Assembly: GCF_018207095.1 (NCBI RefSeq)
Contig: NZ_QOCZ01000014.1
Location: 1 to 57,909 of the forward strand
Origin: Nocardiopsis sp. MG754419
Lineage (GTDB): Bacteria; Actinomycetota; Actinomycetes; Streptosporangiales; Streptosporangiaceae
Length of the DNA stretch: 57,909 bases
Direction of reading: 5' to 3'
The position numbers were made by a program, and so were the translations under genes. Each line of letters begins with the position of its first letter. Within the stretch, counting starts at the first letter, position 1. The notes under the pieces were generated by a model that saw nothing but the letters and a program-made list of their open reading frames with translations, was not told where the DNA came from and made no database searches. Shown here in pieces: positions 16,427 through 25,091 of the stretch.

Positions 16427-17677
16427 GTGAAAGCCCTCGTTCTCGGCGGCGGAGGCCGCGAGCACGCACTCGTCCGTGCCCTGTCCCTTGACCCGGGTGT
16501 CACCGGCATCCACTGTGCCCCCGGCAACCCGGGCATCTCGGACCTGGCCGAGAACCACGTGATCAACGTGACCGACGGGTTGGCCGTGACCGAGCTGGCC
16601 GCGCGCATCCGCGCCGAGCTGGTGGTCATCGGCCCGGAGGCCCCGCTCGTGGCGGGTGTGGCCGACGCGCTGCGCGACCGCGGCATCCCGGTGTTCGGCC
16701 CCGACCAGGCGGCCGCCCGACTGGAGGGGTCCAAGGCCTTCGCCAAGGAGGTCATGGAGGCGGCGGGGGTGCCCACGGCCAAGGCACGGGTGTGCCGCAC
16801 CGCCGGCCAGGTCTCCGAGGCCCTCGACGAGTTCGGCGCCCCCTACGTGGTGAAGGACGACGGTCTGGCCGCGGGCAAGGGCGTCGTGGTGACGGAGGAC
16901 CGGGCGCTGGCCGAGCAGCACGCCCGCGAGTGCGGTCGCGTGGTCATCGAGGAGTACCTGGACGGCCCCGAGGTGTCGCTGTTCGTGCTCACCGACGGCG
17001 CGCACGCCCTGCCGCTGCTGCCCGCCCAGGACTTCAAGCGCGCCTACGACGGCGACCAGGGACCCAACACCGGTGGCATGGGCGCCTACGCGCCGCTGCC
17101 GTGGGCCCCCGCCGGTCTGGTGGACGAGGTCATGGAGTCGGTGGTGCGACCGACCGTGTCCGAGATGAACCGGCGCGGTCTGCGCTACCAGGGTCTGCTC
17201 TACGTGGGTCTGGCCCTGACCTCCCGCGGTCCGCGCGTGGTGGAGTTCAACGCCCGCTTCGGCGACCCGGAGACCCAGGTCGTGCTGGACCGGCTGGCCA
17301 CGCCGATCGGCGCGGTCCTCCAGGCCACCGACACCGGTGGGCTGGGCGCGATCGGTTCCCTGCAGTGGAAGGCGGGTGCGGCGGTCACCGTCGTGGTCGC
17401 GGCCGAGAACTACCCGGGCGACCCCGCCAAGGGCGACCTCATCGGGGGTCTGGACGCCGCGAACGGCCTGGAGGGCGCCTACGTGCTGCACGCGGGCACC
17501 GCCTGGGACGGGGTGCGCGACATCAAGTCCAACGGTGGGCGGGTGCTCAACGTGGTGGGCACCGGCACCGACCTGCGGCAGGCACGGGAACGCGCCTACG
17601 AGGCGGTCGGCCGGCTGGAACTGCGGGGGTCCTTCCACCGCAGCGACATCGCCGAGCGCGCGGCCGCCGAGATCTGA
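16427..17677 (+). CDS. purD: Phosphoribosylamine-glycine ligase (GAR synthetase)
   Basis: 416 residues from a GTG at 16427 (KALVLGGGGREHAL), with AGAAGAGG about 11 nt upstream. Joins phosphoribosylamine and glycine with ATP in step two of purine synthesis. It is an ATP-grasp enzyme: VIGPEAPLVAGVAD and GSKAFAKEVMEAAGVPTA mark the preATP-grasp boundary, YVVKDDGLAAGKGVVV the ATP lid, GPNTGGMGAYAP and VEFNARFGDPETQV the metal and substrate sites. Length is typical. It follows purA closely and is ended by a 12-bp hairpin (17707-17733), separating it from purC. Confidence 0.97.
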   Translation: MKALVLGGGGREHALVRALSLDPGVTGIHCAPGNPGISDLAENHVINVTDGLAVTELAARIRAELVVIGPEAPLVAGVADALRDRGIPVFGPDQAAARLEGSKAFAKEVMEAAGVPTAKARVCRTAGQVSEALDEFGAPYVVKDDGLAAGKGVVVTEDRALAEQHARECGRVVIEEYLDGPEVSLFVLTDGAHALPLLPAQDFKRAYDGDQGPNTGGMGAYAPLPWAPAGLVDEVMESVVRPTVSEMNRRGLRYQGLLYVGLALTSRGPRVVEFNARFGDPETQVVLDRLATPIGAVLQATDTGGLGAIGSLQWKAGAAVTVVVAAENYPGDPAKGDLIGGLDAANGLEGAYVLHAGTAWDGVRDIKSNGGRVLNVVGTGTDLRQARERAYEAVGRLELRGSFHRSDIAERAAAEI

Positions 17678-17706
17678 CCGCGCGGAACATCGCGATCGCA
17701 CGGGTG

Positions 17707-17733
17707 AGGGGCCTCGGCGCTGCCGGGGCCCCT
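17707..17733 (+). terminator. Hairpin after purD
   Basis: AGGGGCCTCGGC pairs with GCCGGGGCCCCT (12 pairs, one G-T) around a 3-nt loop, 30 bp after the purD stop. The rest of the purD-purC gap (to 17998) shows no gene. Confidence 0.6.
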
Positions 17734-17998
17734 CCGCCCGTCCGGGGGTCTTCCCCCTCCGGGCCCGTTCCCCCTGTGCTCCTCTGCGCTCTTCGCGGCC
17801 CTGGGACGGGCCGCGAGGACGGTCGATTGAGGCCGGGCCCGGCCTTCCCGGCGGGGCGACCGTCGGGACGGAGCGGCGCGAACGCGATACTGGAGGGGCC
17901 CTCGTCGCACGGGCGCCGGCCGGATCCGGCCGGGCACAGAGGACACGCGTACCCCGACCGCCCCGCGGTCACCACGGCAGAACCCGGAGAGAAGCGTC

Positions 17999-18922
17999 AT
18001 GAGTGGCTTCGTCACCGTTCCCGAACCCGTCGAGGTTCCGGGGCTCACCCACCTGCACACCGGCAAGGTGCGCGACCTGTACGCGACCGCCTCCGGTGAC
18101 CTGGTCATGGTGGCCAGCGACCGGGTCTCGGCCTTCGACTGGGTGCTGCCCACGGAGATCCCCGGGAAGGGCCGGCTGCTCACCCAACTCTCCCTGTGGT
18201 GGTTCGACAGGCTCGGCGACCTGGTGCCGAACCACGTCGTCTCCGACACCCCGCCCGAGGGGGCGCCGGCCGACTGGGTCGGACGCACGCTCGTGTGCGA
18301 GCGGCTGGACATGGTGCCGGTGGAGTGCGTGGCCCGCGGCTATCTGGCCGGGTCCGGCCTGGCCGAGTACCGCGTGGACGGCACGGTGTGCGGGGTGCCG
18401 CTTCCGGAGGGGCTCACCGACGGCTCCGAGCTGCCCGAGGCGATCTTCACGCCGGCCACCAAGGCCGAGGTCGGCGACCACGACGAGAACGTGTCGTTCG
18501 AGGTCGTGGCGGCCACGCACGGCGACAAAGTCGCCGCGGAGCTGCGCGACCTCACCCTGAGGGTCTACGAGCGCGGTCGGGACGTCGCACGCGAGCGCGG
18601 GGTCCTCCTCGCCGACACGAAGTTCGAGTTCGGCCGGACCTCCTCCGGGACTCTCGTCCTGGGCGACGAGGTGTTCACCCCGGACTCCTCGCGGTACTGG
18701 CCGGCCGACGCCTGGCGGCCGGGGCGGTCCCAGCCCTCCTTCGACAAGCAGGTGCTGCGCGACTGGTTGACCTCGCCCGCCTCCGGATGGGATCGGGCCG
18801 CCGACGTCCCTCCACCGGCACTTCCGGACGACGTGGTGGAACGCACTCTGTCCCGTTACAAGGAGATCTACGAGCGCCTGACCGGCACGAAACCGCTTCT
18901 GGGACCCGAGGCACGGGGGTGA
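17999..18922 (+). CDS. purC: Phosphoribosylaminoimidazole-succinocarboxamide synthase (SAICAR synthetase)
   Basis: 307 residues. Couples aspartate to CAIR with ATP in purine synthesis. Family motifs: HTGKVRDLYAT (phosphate-binding loop), DRVSAFDWVLPTEIPGKG, VECVARGYLAGSG, ATKAEVGDHDENVSF, DTKFEFG and the C-terminal YWPADAWRPGRSQPSFDKQ. Length and order match the longer actinobacterial/yeast-type PurC. A GGAGAG sequence lies a few bases before the ATG. It is in the same orientation as purA-purD but separated from them by a hairpin and 320 bp, so it may have its own promoter. The gene is followed by the long murA leader. Confidence 0.97.
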   Translation: MSGFVTVPEPVEVPGLTHLHTGKVRDLYATASGDLVMVASDRVSAFDWVLPTEIPGKGRLLTQLSLWWFDRLGDLVPNHVVSDTPPEGAPADWVGRTLVCERLDMVPVECVARGYLAGSGLAEYRVDGTVCGVPLPEGLTDGSELPEAIFTPATKAEVGDHDENVSFEVVAATHGDKVAAELRDLTLRVYERGRDVARERGVLLADTKFEFGRTSSGTLVLGDEVFTPDSSRYWPADAWRPGRSQPSFDKQVLRDWLTSPASGWDRAADVPPPALPDDVVERTLSRYKEIYERLTGTKPLLGPEARG

Positions 18923-18974
18923 TTCGGCCCACGCGTTCGCCGATCCGGGCGGGGAAGCGCGTATGGTGTTACGA

Positions 18975-19131
18975 GTCGTGTGCAACGCCGGAGTAACGGT
19001 GGTCCATACACACGACCTCTGGTCTCTCCCCCAGGCGTAACGCCACTTTGGTCGTTTGGCGAGACTCTATCCGCGAGCAGCGGGTATACCACGTTTTGGG
19101 CCGGTGGCAGCCGGTCCTTGCTATAGAGTCT
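18975..19131 (+). promoter_or_regulatory. Structured leader or regulatory region upstream of murA
   Basis: The 355-bp gap before murA is rich in long-range inverted repeats. GTCGTGTG (18975-18982) pairs perfectly with CACACGAC (19009-19016) and encloses a 5-bp hairpin (18986-18990 with 18997-19001). GGCG-TAA-CGCC forms a hairpin at 19034-19044. AGACTCTAT (19062-19070) pairs perfectly over 9 bp with ATAGAGTCT (19123-19131); inside are a CCGC/GCGG hairpin (19071-19083) and a 7-bp hairpin (19098-19104 with 19111-19117), giving a closed multi-branch layout. Within the right arm TGCTATAGA is also a good extended -10 element. It may be a structured RNA, or a promoter with paired operators. I do not recognise a known riboswitch. 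Confidence 0.45.
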
Positions 19132-19224
19132 TCGCGAACCCGACGGTTCACTGGCCGCGCAGGTCACGCGCAAGATGGTCGCAACGTTCCAGGGGAAACC
19201 CGCGTCTAAGACCCACATAGGCGT

Positions 19225-19247
19225 ACCCGACGAGGGTGACCTTTTTT
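19225..19247 (+). terminator. Weak hairpin plus T6 just before murA (attenuator-like)
   Basis: ACCC (19225-19228) and GGGT (19234-19237) can form a short stem, followed four bases later by six T residues (19242-19247). Runs of six T are rare in this window. It is 30 bp before the murA start, where premature termination would control the gene. The stem is weak. Confidence 0.25.
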
Positions 19248-19277
19248 CACATCTGCCTCACGAAGGAGCACATGAGC

Positions 19278-20570
19278 ATGGGCCAGGAGGTTCGTTACCG
19301 CGTCCGCGGCGGACGCCCCCTCAGTGGAACGGCGTTCATCCAAGGCGCGAAGAACGCCGTCCTGCCGATGATCGGGGCCGCCCTGTTGGCGTCCAAGGGA
19401 CGTACCGTCCTTCGGAACGTCCCCGTCATCGAGGATGTGTACCGCGCGCTTGAGCTCGCCGAACACGTGGGCGCCAAGGTCGCGTTCCACGAGGCCGAGC
19501 GCACCGTCGTGATCGACGCGTCCGGTCTGAACGACCCGGAGCTCGCCGTCCTTCCCGCCGACATCGCGGCCCGCTTCCGCGGCTCCGTGCTCTTCGTCCC
19601 GGCACTGATGCACCGCACCGGTCGTGCGCGCATCGAGGGTGTCGGCGGCTGCAACCTCGGCAGCCGCAACCTCGACTTCCACTACCGCGGCTTCGCCCGC
19701 CTGGGCGCCGAGGTCACCGAGGACCTCGAGCGCAACCACATCAACGTGGAGGCGAGCAAGCTCCGCGGCGGCCGGCTGTACCTGGACACCCCGTCCCACA
19801 CCGGTACCGAGAACCTCCTCATGGCGGCCGTGCTGGCACCCGGCACCACCGTCATCGAGCACGCGGCCCTGGAGCCCGAGGTCATCGACGTCATCGACTT
19901 CCTCACCGCCATGGGCGCGAAGATCAGCGGTGGCGGCACCGGTCTGATCACCGTCGAGGGCGTCAAGGAACTCACCGCCGTCGAGCACACCATCATGTCC
20001 GACCGCATCGACGCCGGTGTGTTCGCGATGACCGTCGCCGCCACCGGTGGCGAGGTCAGCCTGGTGGGCGCCAACCTGGACCACCTGGGTGTGGCCCGTT
20101 GGAAGCTCGAGCAGATGGGCGTGGGCTTCTCCCAGGAGGGCGCCGTCCTGCACGTCCAGCGGGACCCGTCCGTGCCGCTGCGGCCGATCAACGCCGTGAC
20201 GTCGCCGTTCCCCGGCTTCGCCACGGACCTGCAGTCGCCGCTCATGGCCCTGGCCACCCTGGCCGAGGGTGAGAGCTACATCCACGAGGCCATCTACGAC
20301 GGTCGCTTCGCGCTGGCCGACGAGCTCAACAAGATGGGCGCCAAGATCGAGGTCGAGGGCACCCGCGCCATCGTGCACGGTTCCACGAACCTGCACGGCG
20401 CCGAGGTCATCGCCCACGACCTGAGGACCGGGGCCGCTCTGGTCCTCGCCGGACTGGTCGCCGAAGGTGAGACAATCGTTGCGCCCGGTTATCTGGTGGA
20501 CCGCGGTCACGCTCAGTTCGCGCAGCGGCTCGCCGCGCTGGGCGGGGACGTAGAGCGCGTCTTCGTCTAG
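19278..20570 (+). CDS. murA: UDP-N-acetylglucosamine 1-carboxyvinyltransferase (MurA type)
   Basis: 430 residues from the ATG at 19278, which sits 9 nt after AAGGAG; the ATG at 19272 is only 3 nt after it. MurA transfers enolpyruvate from PEP to UDP-GlcNAc in the first step of peptidoglycan synthesis. The QGAKNAVLP segment (PEP/UDP-GlcNAc contact), the active-site loop GGCNLGSRNLDFH with the catalytic Cys at residue 125, and the C-terminal LRTGAALVLAGLVAEG are present. The active-site loop differs from the usual GGCAIGARPVDLH, so this may be a divergent paralogue rather than the housekeeping enzyme. Cys at this place predicts fosfomycin sensitivity. It has a long leader and is followed by a regulator gene in the same orientation. 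Confidence 0.9.
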   Translation: MGQEVRYRVRGGRPLSGTAFIQGAKNAVLPMIGAALLASKGRTVLRNVPVIEDVYRALELAEHVGAKVAFHEAERTVVIDASGLNDPELAVLPADIAARFRGSVLFVPALMHRTGRARIEGVGGCNLGSRNLDFHYRGFARLGAEVTEDLERNHINVEASKLRGGRLYLDTPSHTGTENLLMAAVLAPGTTVIEHAALEPEVIDVIDFLTAMGAKISGGGTGLITVEGVKELTAVEHTIMSDRIDAGVFAMTVAATGGEVSLVGANLDHLGVARWKLEQMGVGFSQEGAVLHVQRDPSVPLRPINAVTSPFPGFATDLQSPLMALATLAEGESYIHEAIYDGRFALADELNKMGAKIEVEGTRAIVHGSTNLHGAEVIAHDLRTGAALVLAGLVAEGETIVAPGYLVDRGHAQFAQRLAALGGDVERVFV

Positions 20571-20593
20571 TAAGAGTCGTTCGCGCAGTTCAA

Positions 20594-20624
20594 GCCAGGG
20601 TGGGGGGCTTCCCTCCACCCGGGC
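20594..20624 (+). terminator. Hairpin after murA
   Basis: GCCAGGGTGGGGGG and CCCTCCACCCGGGC form a 14-position stem with one mismatch and one G-T around a 3-nt loop, followed by TTT, 23 bp after the murA stop. Confidence 0.6.
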
Positions 20625-20674
20625 TTTCGGCGTTGATATGGAAAACGATCTTCTTTGGCCCCGCACAATGGGTA

Positions 20675-20706
20675 CGATCTCGGCAATCATGCCGTGACAG
20701 AGATCG
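20675..20706. promoter_or_regulatory. Nested inverted repeat upstream of the murA-linked regulator
   Basis: CGATCTC (20675-20681) and GAGATCG (20700-20706) form a perfect 7-bp repeat that encloses GGCA-ATCA-TGCC (20682-20693). It lies between murA and the regulator, overlapping the TACGAT at 20673-20678 that could serve as a -10 element. It could be an autoregulatory operator or an RNA hairpin. Confidence 0.4.
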
Positions 20707-20769
20707 GGTCGGGAAACCAGTGGGCGCACATAGTGAAGAGCGTGGAATGGTAGCGGGGAGCAACCCGAG

Positions 20770-22089
20770 GTGAGTGCCCAGCGTACTGGCGATTTGACGA
20801 TCGGCGTCATAGGACCCCATGAGGTGGTCGAACGGGTCATGCTCATGGGTCCTGGGTCAACAGGACCTCTCAACGCCAGACTCATCGCCGCCGCGTATCG
20901 AGATGAGCAAGAGGCGACGGACAAGGTCGTCAGGCTGGGATCGGCGATCGATGCCTATCTGTTCGCCAGCCCGGTGCCCTACGAGTTCGCGCGGAAGGCG
21001 GGCGTGCTGACCATGCCCGCCACCTTCGTGCCGCTCGGCGGCGCGAGCCTGCACGAGGCCCTGCTCCGAGCGACCCTCGACGATCGGTACGACCCGACCA
21101 GAGCGAGTCTGGACGTCCTCAGCCGGGCCGACGTGGTGGAGGCCTACTCCGAGGTCGACCTGCCCGTGGACGCGATCCACGTGCACGAGGAGCTGACCAA
21201 CACCGCCCAGCTCACGTCCTTCCACGAGGGCCTGTGGCGGCGCAAGGCGACCCGGATGGCGATCACCTGTGTGCGCGGTGTCGCCGAACGCCTGGAGGCC
21301 ATCGGGGTACCGGTGATCCGCCTGCGCCCCACCAACGCCGGTGTGCGCAGCGCGCTACAGACCGCCGGGCTGTTGGGCGCCCACCACCGCCTGGAGGAGG
21401 CCCAGCTGGGCGTCGTCGTGGTCGACGTGCCCACGCTGCGCGACTCCTCCCGCCGTTCCACCCCCCGCTACTGGCGCGAGGAACTGCGCCTGTCCCTCCA
21501 CCGGTTGCTGCTCCAGGAGGCGCACCGGATCAACGCCACGGCGCACCGCCTGGACGACCACTCGTTCATGATCACCGCGACCCGCGGATCGCTGGTCACC
21601 GCGACCGAGGGCTTCCGGCAGCCGCCGTTCGTGGAGCGGATCAAGGCGGAGCTGGGTATCGCGATCGAGGTGGGCATCGGCATGGGTCGCACCACCCAGG
21701 ACGCCGAGTCGCACGCCCGGGCCGCCCTCAACCGCGCCCAGGCCTCCCGGCAGAGCTTCGCGGTCGACCGTGAGGGTCGTTCCCTGGTCCCCGCTCAGCG
21801 CGCGCCCGCGCGACAGTCCTCGGAGCCGTTGCGCACCAAGGGCCGCGAGACCCTCGTGCGCCTGTCGGAGAAGATCGCCGAGGAGGACGGCCCGCTGGTC
21901 GTCGACGCGGAGAACGCCGGACGCATGCTCGGGGTCACCTCCCGCACCGCGCGCCGGCTGCTGCGCACCCTGGTCGAGGAGGGTCTGGCCTGGCCCCTGC
22001 CGCCCAACCGCACGCTCCAGCCCGGCCGTCCGCGTCAGCTGTACCGGCTGATCGTGGAGAAGCTGGACAAGGACGCGGCCGGCAAGTAA
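20770..22089 (+). CDS. One-component regulator: sensor region, cyclase/GGDEF-like domain and C-terminal winged helix
   Basis: 439 residues from a GTG at 20770, with GGGGAG nine nt upstream. Residues ~1-150 look like a small-molecule-binding alpha/beta domain (IGVIGPHEVVERVMLMG at the start). The middle has a block like the GTP cyclohydrolase III/GGDEF fold: RLSLHRLLLQEAHRI, then DDHSFMITATRGSLV, then EVGIGMGRTTQDAESHARAAL; no GGDEF active-site motif is visible. The last ~90 residues form a winged helix (AGRMLGVTSRTARRLLRTLVEEGLA). I do not recognise a named family. It follows murA in the same orientation, with a terminator and an inverted repeat between them, so it may sense a cell-wall precursor or nucleotide and control murA. 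That is inference. Confidence 0.75.
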   Translation: MSAQRTGDLTIGVIGPHEVVERVMLMGPGSTGPLNARLIAAAYRDEQEATDKVVRLGSAIDAYLFASPVPYEFARKAGVLTMPATFVPLGGASLHEALLRATLDDRYDPTRASLDVLSRADVVEAYSEVDLPVDAIHVHEELTNTAQLTSFHEGLWRRKATRMAITCVRGVAERLEAIGVPVIRLRPTNAGVRSALQTAGLLGAHHRLEEAQLGVVVVDVPTLRDSSRRSTPRYWREELRLSLHRLLLQEAHRINATAHRLDDHSFMITATRGSLVTATEGFRQPPFVERIKAELGIAIEVGIGMGRTTQDAESHARAALNRAQASRQSFAVDREGRSLVPAQRAPARQSSEPLRTKGRETLVRLSEKIAEEDGPLVVDAENAGRMLGVTSRTARRLLRTLVEEGLAWPLPPNRTLQPGRPRQLYRLIVEKLDKDAAGK

Positions 22090-22115
22090 CCCCCGCACGC
22101 TCGCACGTACCCCAC

Positions 22116-22147
22116 GGGGGCGGGTTCCCCGAGGGGAGCCCGCCCCC
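22116..22147. terminator. Strong bidirectional hairpin between the regulator gene and hisC
   Basis: GGGGGCGGGTTCCCC pairs with GGGGAGCCCGCCCCC over 15 positions (one G-T) around a 2-nt apex, between two convergent genes. Confidence 0.7.
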
Positions 22148-22182
22148 GTTCCCGTTGACGGGGTGCGTGTGCCCGGCTCCGC

Positions 22183-23265
22183 TCAGCGCCGCGCGGGGTG
22201 ATCGGTGGCGACCGTCAGGAACACGTCGTTCTCCTCGGGTGTCCCGATGCTGACGCGGGCGCCCTCGCCGTCGAAGGGACGGACCGAGACGCCGACCTCG
22301 GCGCAGGCCGCGGCGAAGTCCAGGGTGTCCTCACCCAGCCGCAGCCACACGAAGTTGGCCTCGGTGGGGGGCACGGTCCACCCGGCGGCCGTCAGCGTCT
22401 CACGGACGCGCTCACGTTCCTTGACGGTGGCCGCCACGCGCTCCATGAGCTCCTCCTCGGCGTCCAGGGAGGCGATGCCCGCGGCCTGGGCCAGGTGGTT
22501 GACGGCGAAGGGCACGAGCGTCTTGCGCACGGACGAGGTCACGTGCGGGTGGCCGACGAGGAAGCCCAGGCGGACGGCGGCCAGACCGTAGGCCTTGGAG
22601 AAGGTGCGCAGGACGGCGACGTTCGGACGGTTCGCGTACAGGGCGACGCCGTCGGGCACCTCGGGGTCGCGCACGTACTCGCGGTAGGCCTCGTCGAGGA
22701 TGACGAGGACGTGGTCGGGGACGCGGTCGAGGAAGTCGACGAGCTCCCGCTCCCGCACCGCCGTCCCGGTCGGGTTGTTGGGGTTGCACACCAGGACCAT
22801 GCGGGTGGCGTCGGTGATCGCGTCGAGCAGCGCCGGGAGGTCGTGGGTCTCGTCCTTGAGGGGGACGCGGACCGACGTGACGCCGGACAGCTCGGCGAGC
22901 AGAGGATAGGCCTCGAACGAACGCCAGGCGTAGACGACCTCCGCGCCGGGTTCGCCCACGGCCTCCAGGAGTTGCTGGAGCAGGCCGACGGAACCGGCGC
23001 CGAGGGCGACGTGGTCCTCGGGCACGTTCAGGTGCCCGGCCAGGCGGGTGACGAGCGCGGTGGCGCCCGGGTCTGGGTAGCGGTTGAGCTCGGCGGAGGC
23101 CTCGGCGATGGCCTCACGCACGGACGGGAGCGGGCCGTAGGGGCTCTCGTTGGAGGACAGCTTGATGGAGCGCCCGTCGGGACCGACGACCTTGCGGCCG
23201 GGCTTGTACGCGGGGATGGACTCCAGAACAGCCCGTAGATATGGCGATTTCGACTCCGACACCAT
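22183..23265 (-). CDS. hisC: Histidinol-phosphate aminotransferase (HisC/PatA type)
   Basis: 360 residues from the ATG at 23265, with GGAAGG just upstream. A fold-type I, PLP-dependent aminotransferase that interconverts histidinol phosphate/2-oxoglutarate or aromatic amino/keto acids. Visible motifs: [15 protein letters not shown] (substrate loop), [57 protein letters not shown] with the PLP lysine near residue 222, and NFVWLRLG near the C-terminus. Standing alone rather than in a his operon, and having this length, it could equally be the aromatic-amino-acid (PatA) version; sequence alone does not decide. It is divergent from the lipoprotein gene. Confidence 0.92.
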   Translation of the reverse strand: MVSESKSPYLRAVLESIPAYKPGRKVVGPDGRSIKLSSNESPYGPLPSVREAIAEASAELNRYPDPGATALVTRLAGHLNVPEDHVALGAGSVGLLQQLLEAVGEPGAEVVYAWRSFEAYPLLAELSGVTSVRVPLKDETHDLPALLDAITDATRMVLVCNPNNPTGTAVRERELVDFLDRVPDHVLVILDEAYREYVRDPEVPDGVALYANRPNVAVLRTFSKAYGLAAVRLGFLVGHPHVTSSVRKTLVPFAVNHLAQAAGIASLDAEEELMERVAATVKERERVRETLTAAGWTVPPTEANFVWLRLGEDTLDFAAACAEVGVSVRPFDGEGARVSIGTPEENDVFLTVATDHPARR

Positions 23266-23373
23266 GGTCCTTCCTCAATACTTTGTGCTGGCCCCTCGAC
23301 ACTCTCAGCGACGAGAGGTCCGGGCTGATCACCGCTCCAAGCGGAAATATCGCACAAACCAGGAGAAACCACC

Positions 23374-24069
23374 ATGCGTTTGCATCAATCCACCCGCACG
23401 GCCGTGGCCGTATCGGTGGTGGTCCTCTTGACCGCCTGCGGCGGCCAAGGGCAGGAACAGGGCGACGACCCCAACGCGGAGTCGGCGGCGGCACTGCACG
23501 AGGCCCAACCGATGAGCGTCCACGACGCGACACTGCTCTCTGAGAGCAGCGAGAGCGGAACCTACTCCGAGCTTGTCACAGTGCAGTACTCAGAAGAAGT
23601 ACGTGCCTCCACCGAACTGGACAAACCCGAGTGCCTGGACGCCGCCAACCGTTGGGGCGACCTGGAGTCCGTACGTCAGGCGCCCGCCTCCGTGGCCGCC
23701 TACGAGTGGGAGCGGGGCACGATGTCGCACATCCTCGTCGAACTCGACGAGGACGCCGCCGCCGATGCCCTGGGCACCAGGCCGCCGGAGACCTGCGCGG
23801 AGTACACCGCCACCTACGAGGACGGCAGCAGCTCCGACTACGGGGTCACCGACCTGGAACTGCCCTCGATCGGCGACGAGTCCCGGGCCTTCGCCATCCA
23901 GGTGACGGACGACGGCGGGGAGAACCACATGCACACCGTGATGTACCGCAACGGCGGGATCCTCGGGACCACCTCGATCATGGGTCCGGGCGACCCCGAG
24001 GAGTACGAGCGGATGCTCGTGGACTTCAGCGAGGCCGCCGTGGAACGCCAGCGACAGATGCTCGACTGA
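23374..24069 (+). CDS. Secreted lipoprotein, hypothetical
   Basis: 231 residues with a lipoprotein signal peptide: basic N-terminus, hydrophobic stretch and lipobox LTAC with the acylated Cys at residue 22. The mature part is acidic, has three further Cys and a long beta-rich region (SELVTVQYSEEVRA, SHILVELDEDA, TCAEYTATYEDG, FAIQVTDDGGENHMHTVMYRNGGIL). The last part resembles the extracellular sensor-type domains of actinobacterial lipoproteins of the PknH/LpqN kind, but I cannot assign a family firmly. AGGAGA precedes the ATG. It is divergent from hisC across a 108-bp promoter gap and converges with the MauE-like gene. Ligand and role unknown. Confidence 0.82.
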   Translation: MRLHQSTRTAVAVSVVVLLTACGGQGQEQGDDPNAESAAALHEAQPMSVHDATLLSESSESGTYSELVTVQYSEEVRASTELDKPECLDAANRWGDLESVRQAPASVAAYEWERGTMSHILVELDEDAAADALGTRPPETCAEYTATYEDGSSSDYGVTDLELPSIGDESRAFAIQVTDDGGENHMHTVMYRNGGILGTTSIMGPGDPEEYERMLVDFSEAAVERQRQMLD

Positions 24070-24092
24070 CCCGCGCCGCGCCCCGGGCCCGA

Positions 24093-25088
24093 TCAGCCCT
24101 GGACGTCCTGTGCCTCCCTGGGCGGGCCGCCCGGCATCCCTCGCCCGGCCTCGCCCGGAGGCTCCTTGGCCAGGGTCCCGGGCCGGGCGCCACCGCGCCC
24201 CTCGGCCGCGTCCCTCCTGGCCGCCTGACGCGGCCGGGGCAGCCTGCGCGGCGGCCCCTGGAGGTCGAGGGTGGTGACCGCGCCGAAGGTGGCGACCACC
24301 GCGCCGCTCTCGCGGTCCACCAAGGCCGCGCGCACACCGGTGCGCCGCGGGCCGTCGACGCGCACGGCGTAGACCACGTCCACCCGGCGCCCGTGGCGCA
24401 TCCCGTCGAAGCGCAGGAACCGCCAGCAGCCGTGGCGCCAGGTGTCCTCGGGCTCGGTGGAGAACATCACCGAGGTGTTGACCTGCCACACGTCGCTGCG
24501 GCGCAGTCGACGCAGGGTCCGGCGCGAGGAGACCTCGCGCAGGGCGCACGGCTCACTGCCGGTCGCGCGCGTGTACGCCTCGCGCAGCTCGGGGCTGAGC
24601 CAGGCCAGCAGGAACAGTTCCACCCCGAGCACGACACCGTGGATCGGAGTGGGGGTCGAGGCCACCTCCCAGCCGTGGGGCGCCAGTCCCACGGTGGACG
24701 CCGCGGCCACCGCGAGCAGGGACGCGCGGGTGAGCGTGCGGCTGCCGATCGGCTCGCGGCTCAGGCCGCCGAAGCAGCCGCAGCCCGCCTCCGGATCGCG
24801 CCGCCGCACCACGAGGAGCACGCAGACGGAGACGGCGAACAGCAGCGCCGTGAGCACCCGCGCCACCTCACCCCACAGCCCGGTGGCGGTCAACAGCGCC
24901 ACCGCCAACACCACCTCCACCAGACAGGTGGCGAGGGTGACGGGGCGGCGGAGCCGCTGGGGCACCAGCGCGGCGGCGCCGGTGCCCTCCGAACGCGGCG
25001 CGGCCTTGGCCGCCGCACCGAGCAGCAACAACACCGCCAACAGCGGCAGCTGGACCTCACGGACCGCTGCGAGGATCTCCGGGAACAT
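24093..25088 (-). CDS. MauE/DoxX-like redox-associated membrane protein
   Basis: 331 residues. Four or five transmembrane segments lie in the first ~170 residues, with a GCGCFGG motif after the third, the hallmark of the MauE/DoxX-type membrane family thought to move electrons for disulfide chemistry. From about residue 180 there is a soluble, Arg-rich cytosolic extension with a beta-rich core (VMFSTEPEDTWRHGCWRFLRF, VVYAVRVDGPRR) and a disordered Pro/Gly/Arg tail; this extension is unusual for MauE. The ATG at 25088 is preceded by AGGAGG and lies 3 bp after the stop of the Cys-rich gene, so the two are translationally coupled and likely function together. Confidence 0.8.
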   Translation of the reverse strand: MFPEILAAVREVQLPLLAVLLLLGAAAKAAPRSEGTGAAALVPQRLRRPVTLATCLVEVVLAVALLTATGLWGEVARVLTALLFAVSVCVLLVVRRRDPEAGCGCFGGLSREPIGSRTLTRASLLAVAAASTVGLAPHGWEVASTPTPIHGVVLGVELFLLAWLSPELREAYTRATGSEPCALREVSSRRTLRRLRRSDVWQVNTSVMFSTEPEDTWRHGCWRFLRFDGMRHGRRVDVVYAVRVDGPRRTGVRAALVDRESGAVVATFGAVTTLDLQGPPRRLPRPRQAARRDAAEGRGGARPGTLAKEPPGEAGRGMPGGPPREAQDVQG

Positions 25089-25091
25089 CGC

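Noticed and set aside
24070..24092. Terminator between the lipoprotein and the MauE-like gene
   Set aside because: No stable hairpin could be found in the 23-bp gap.
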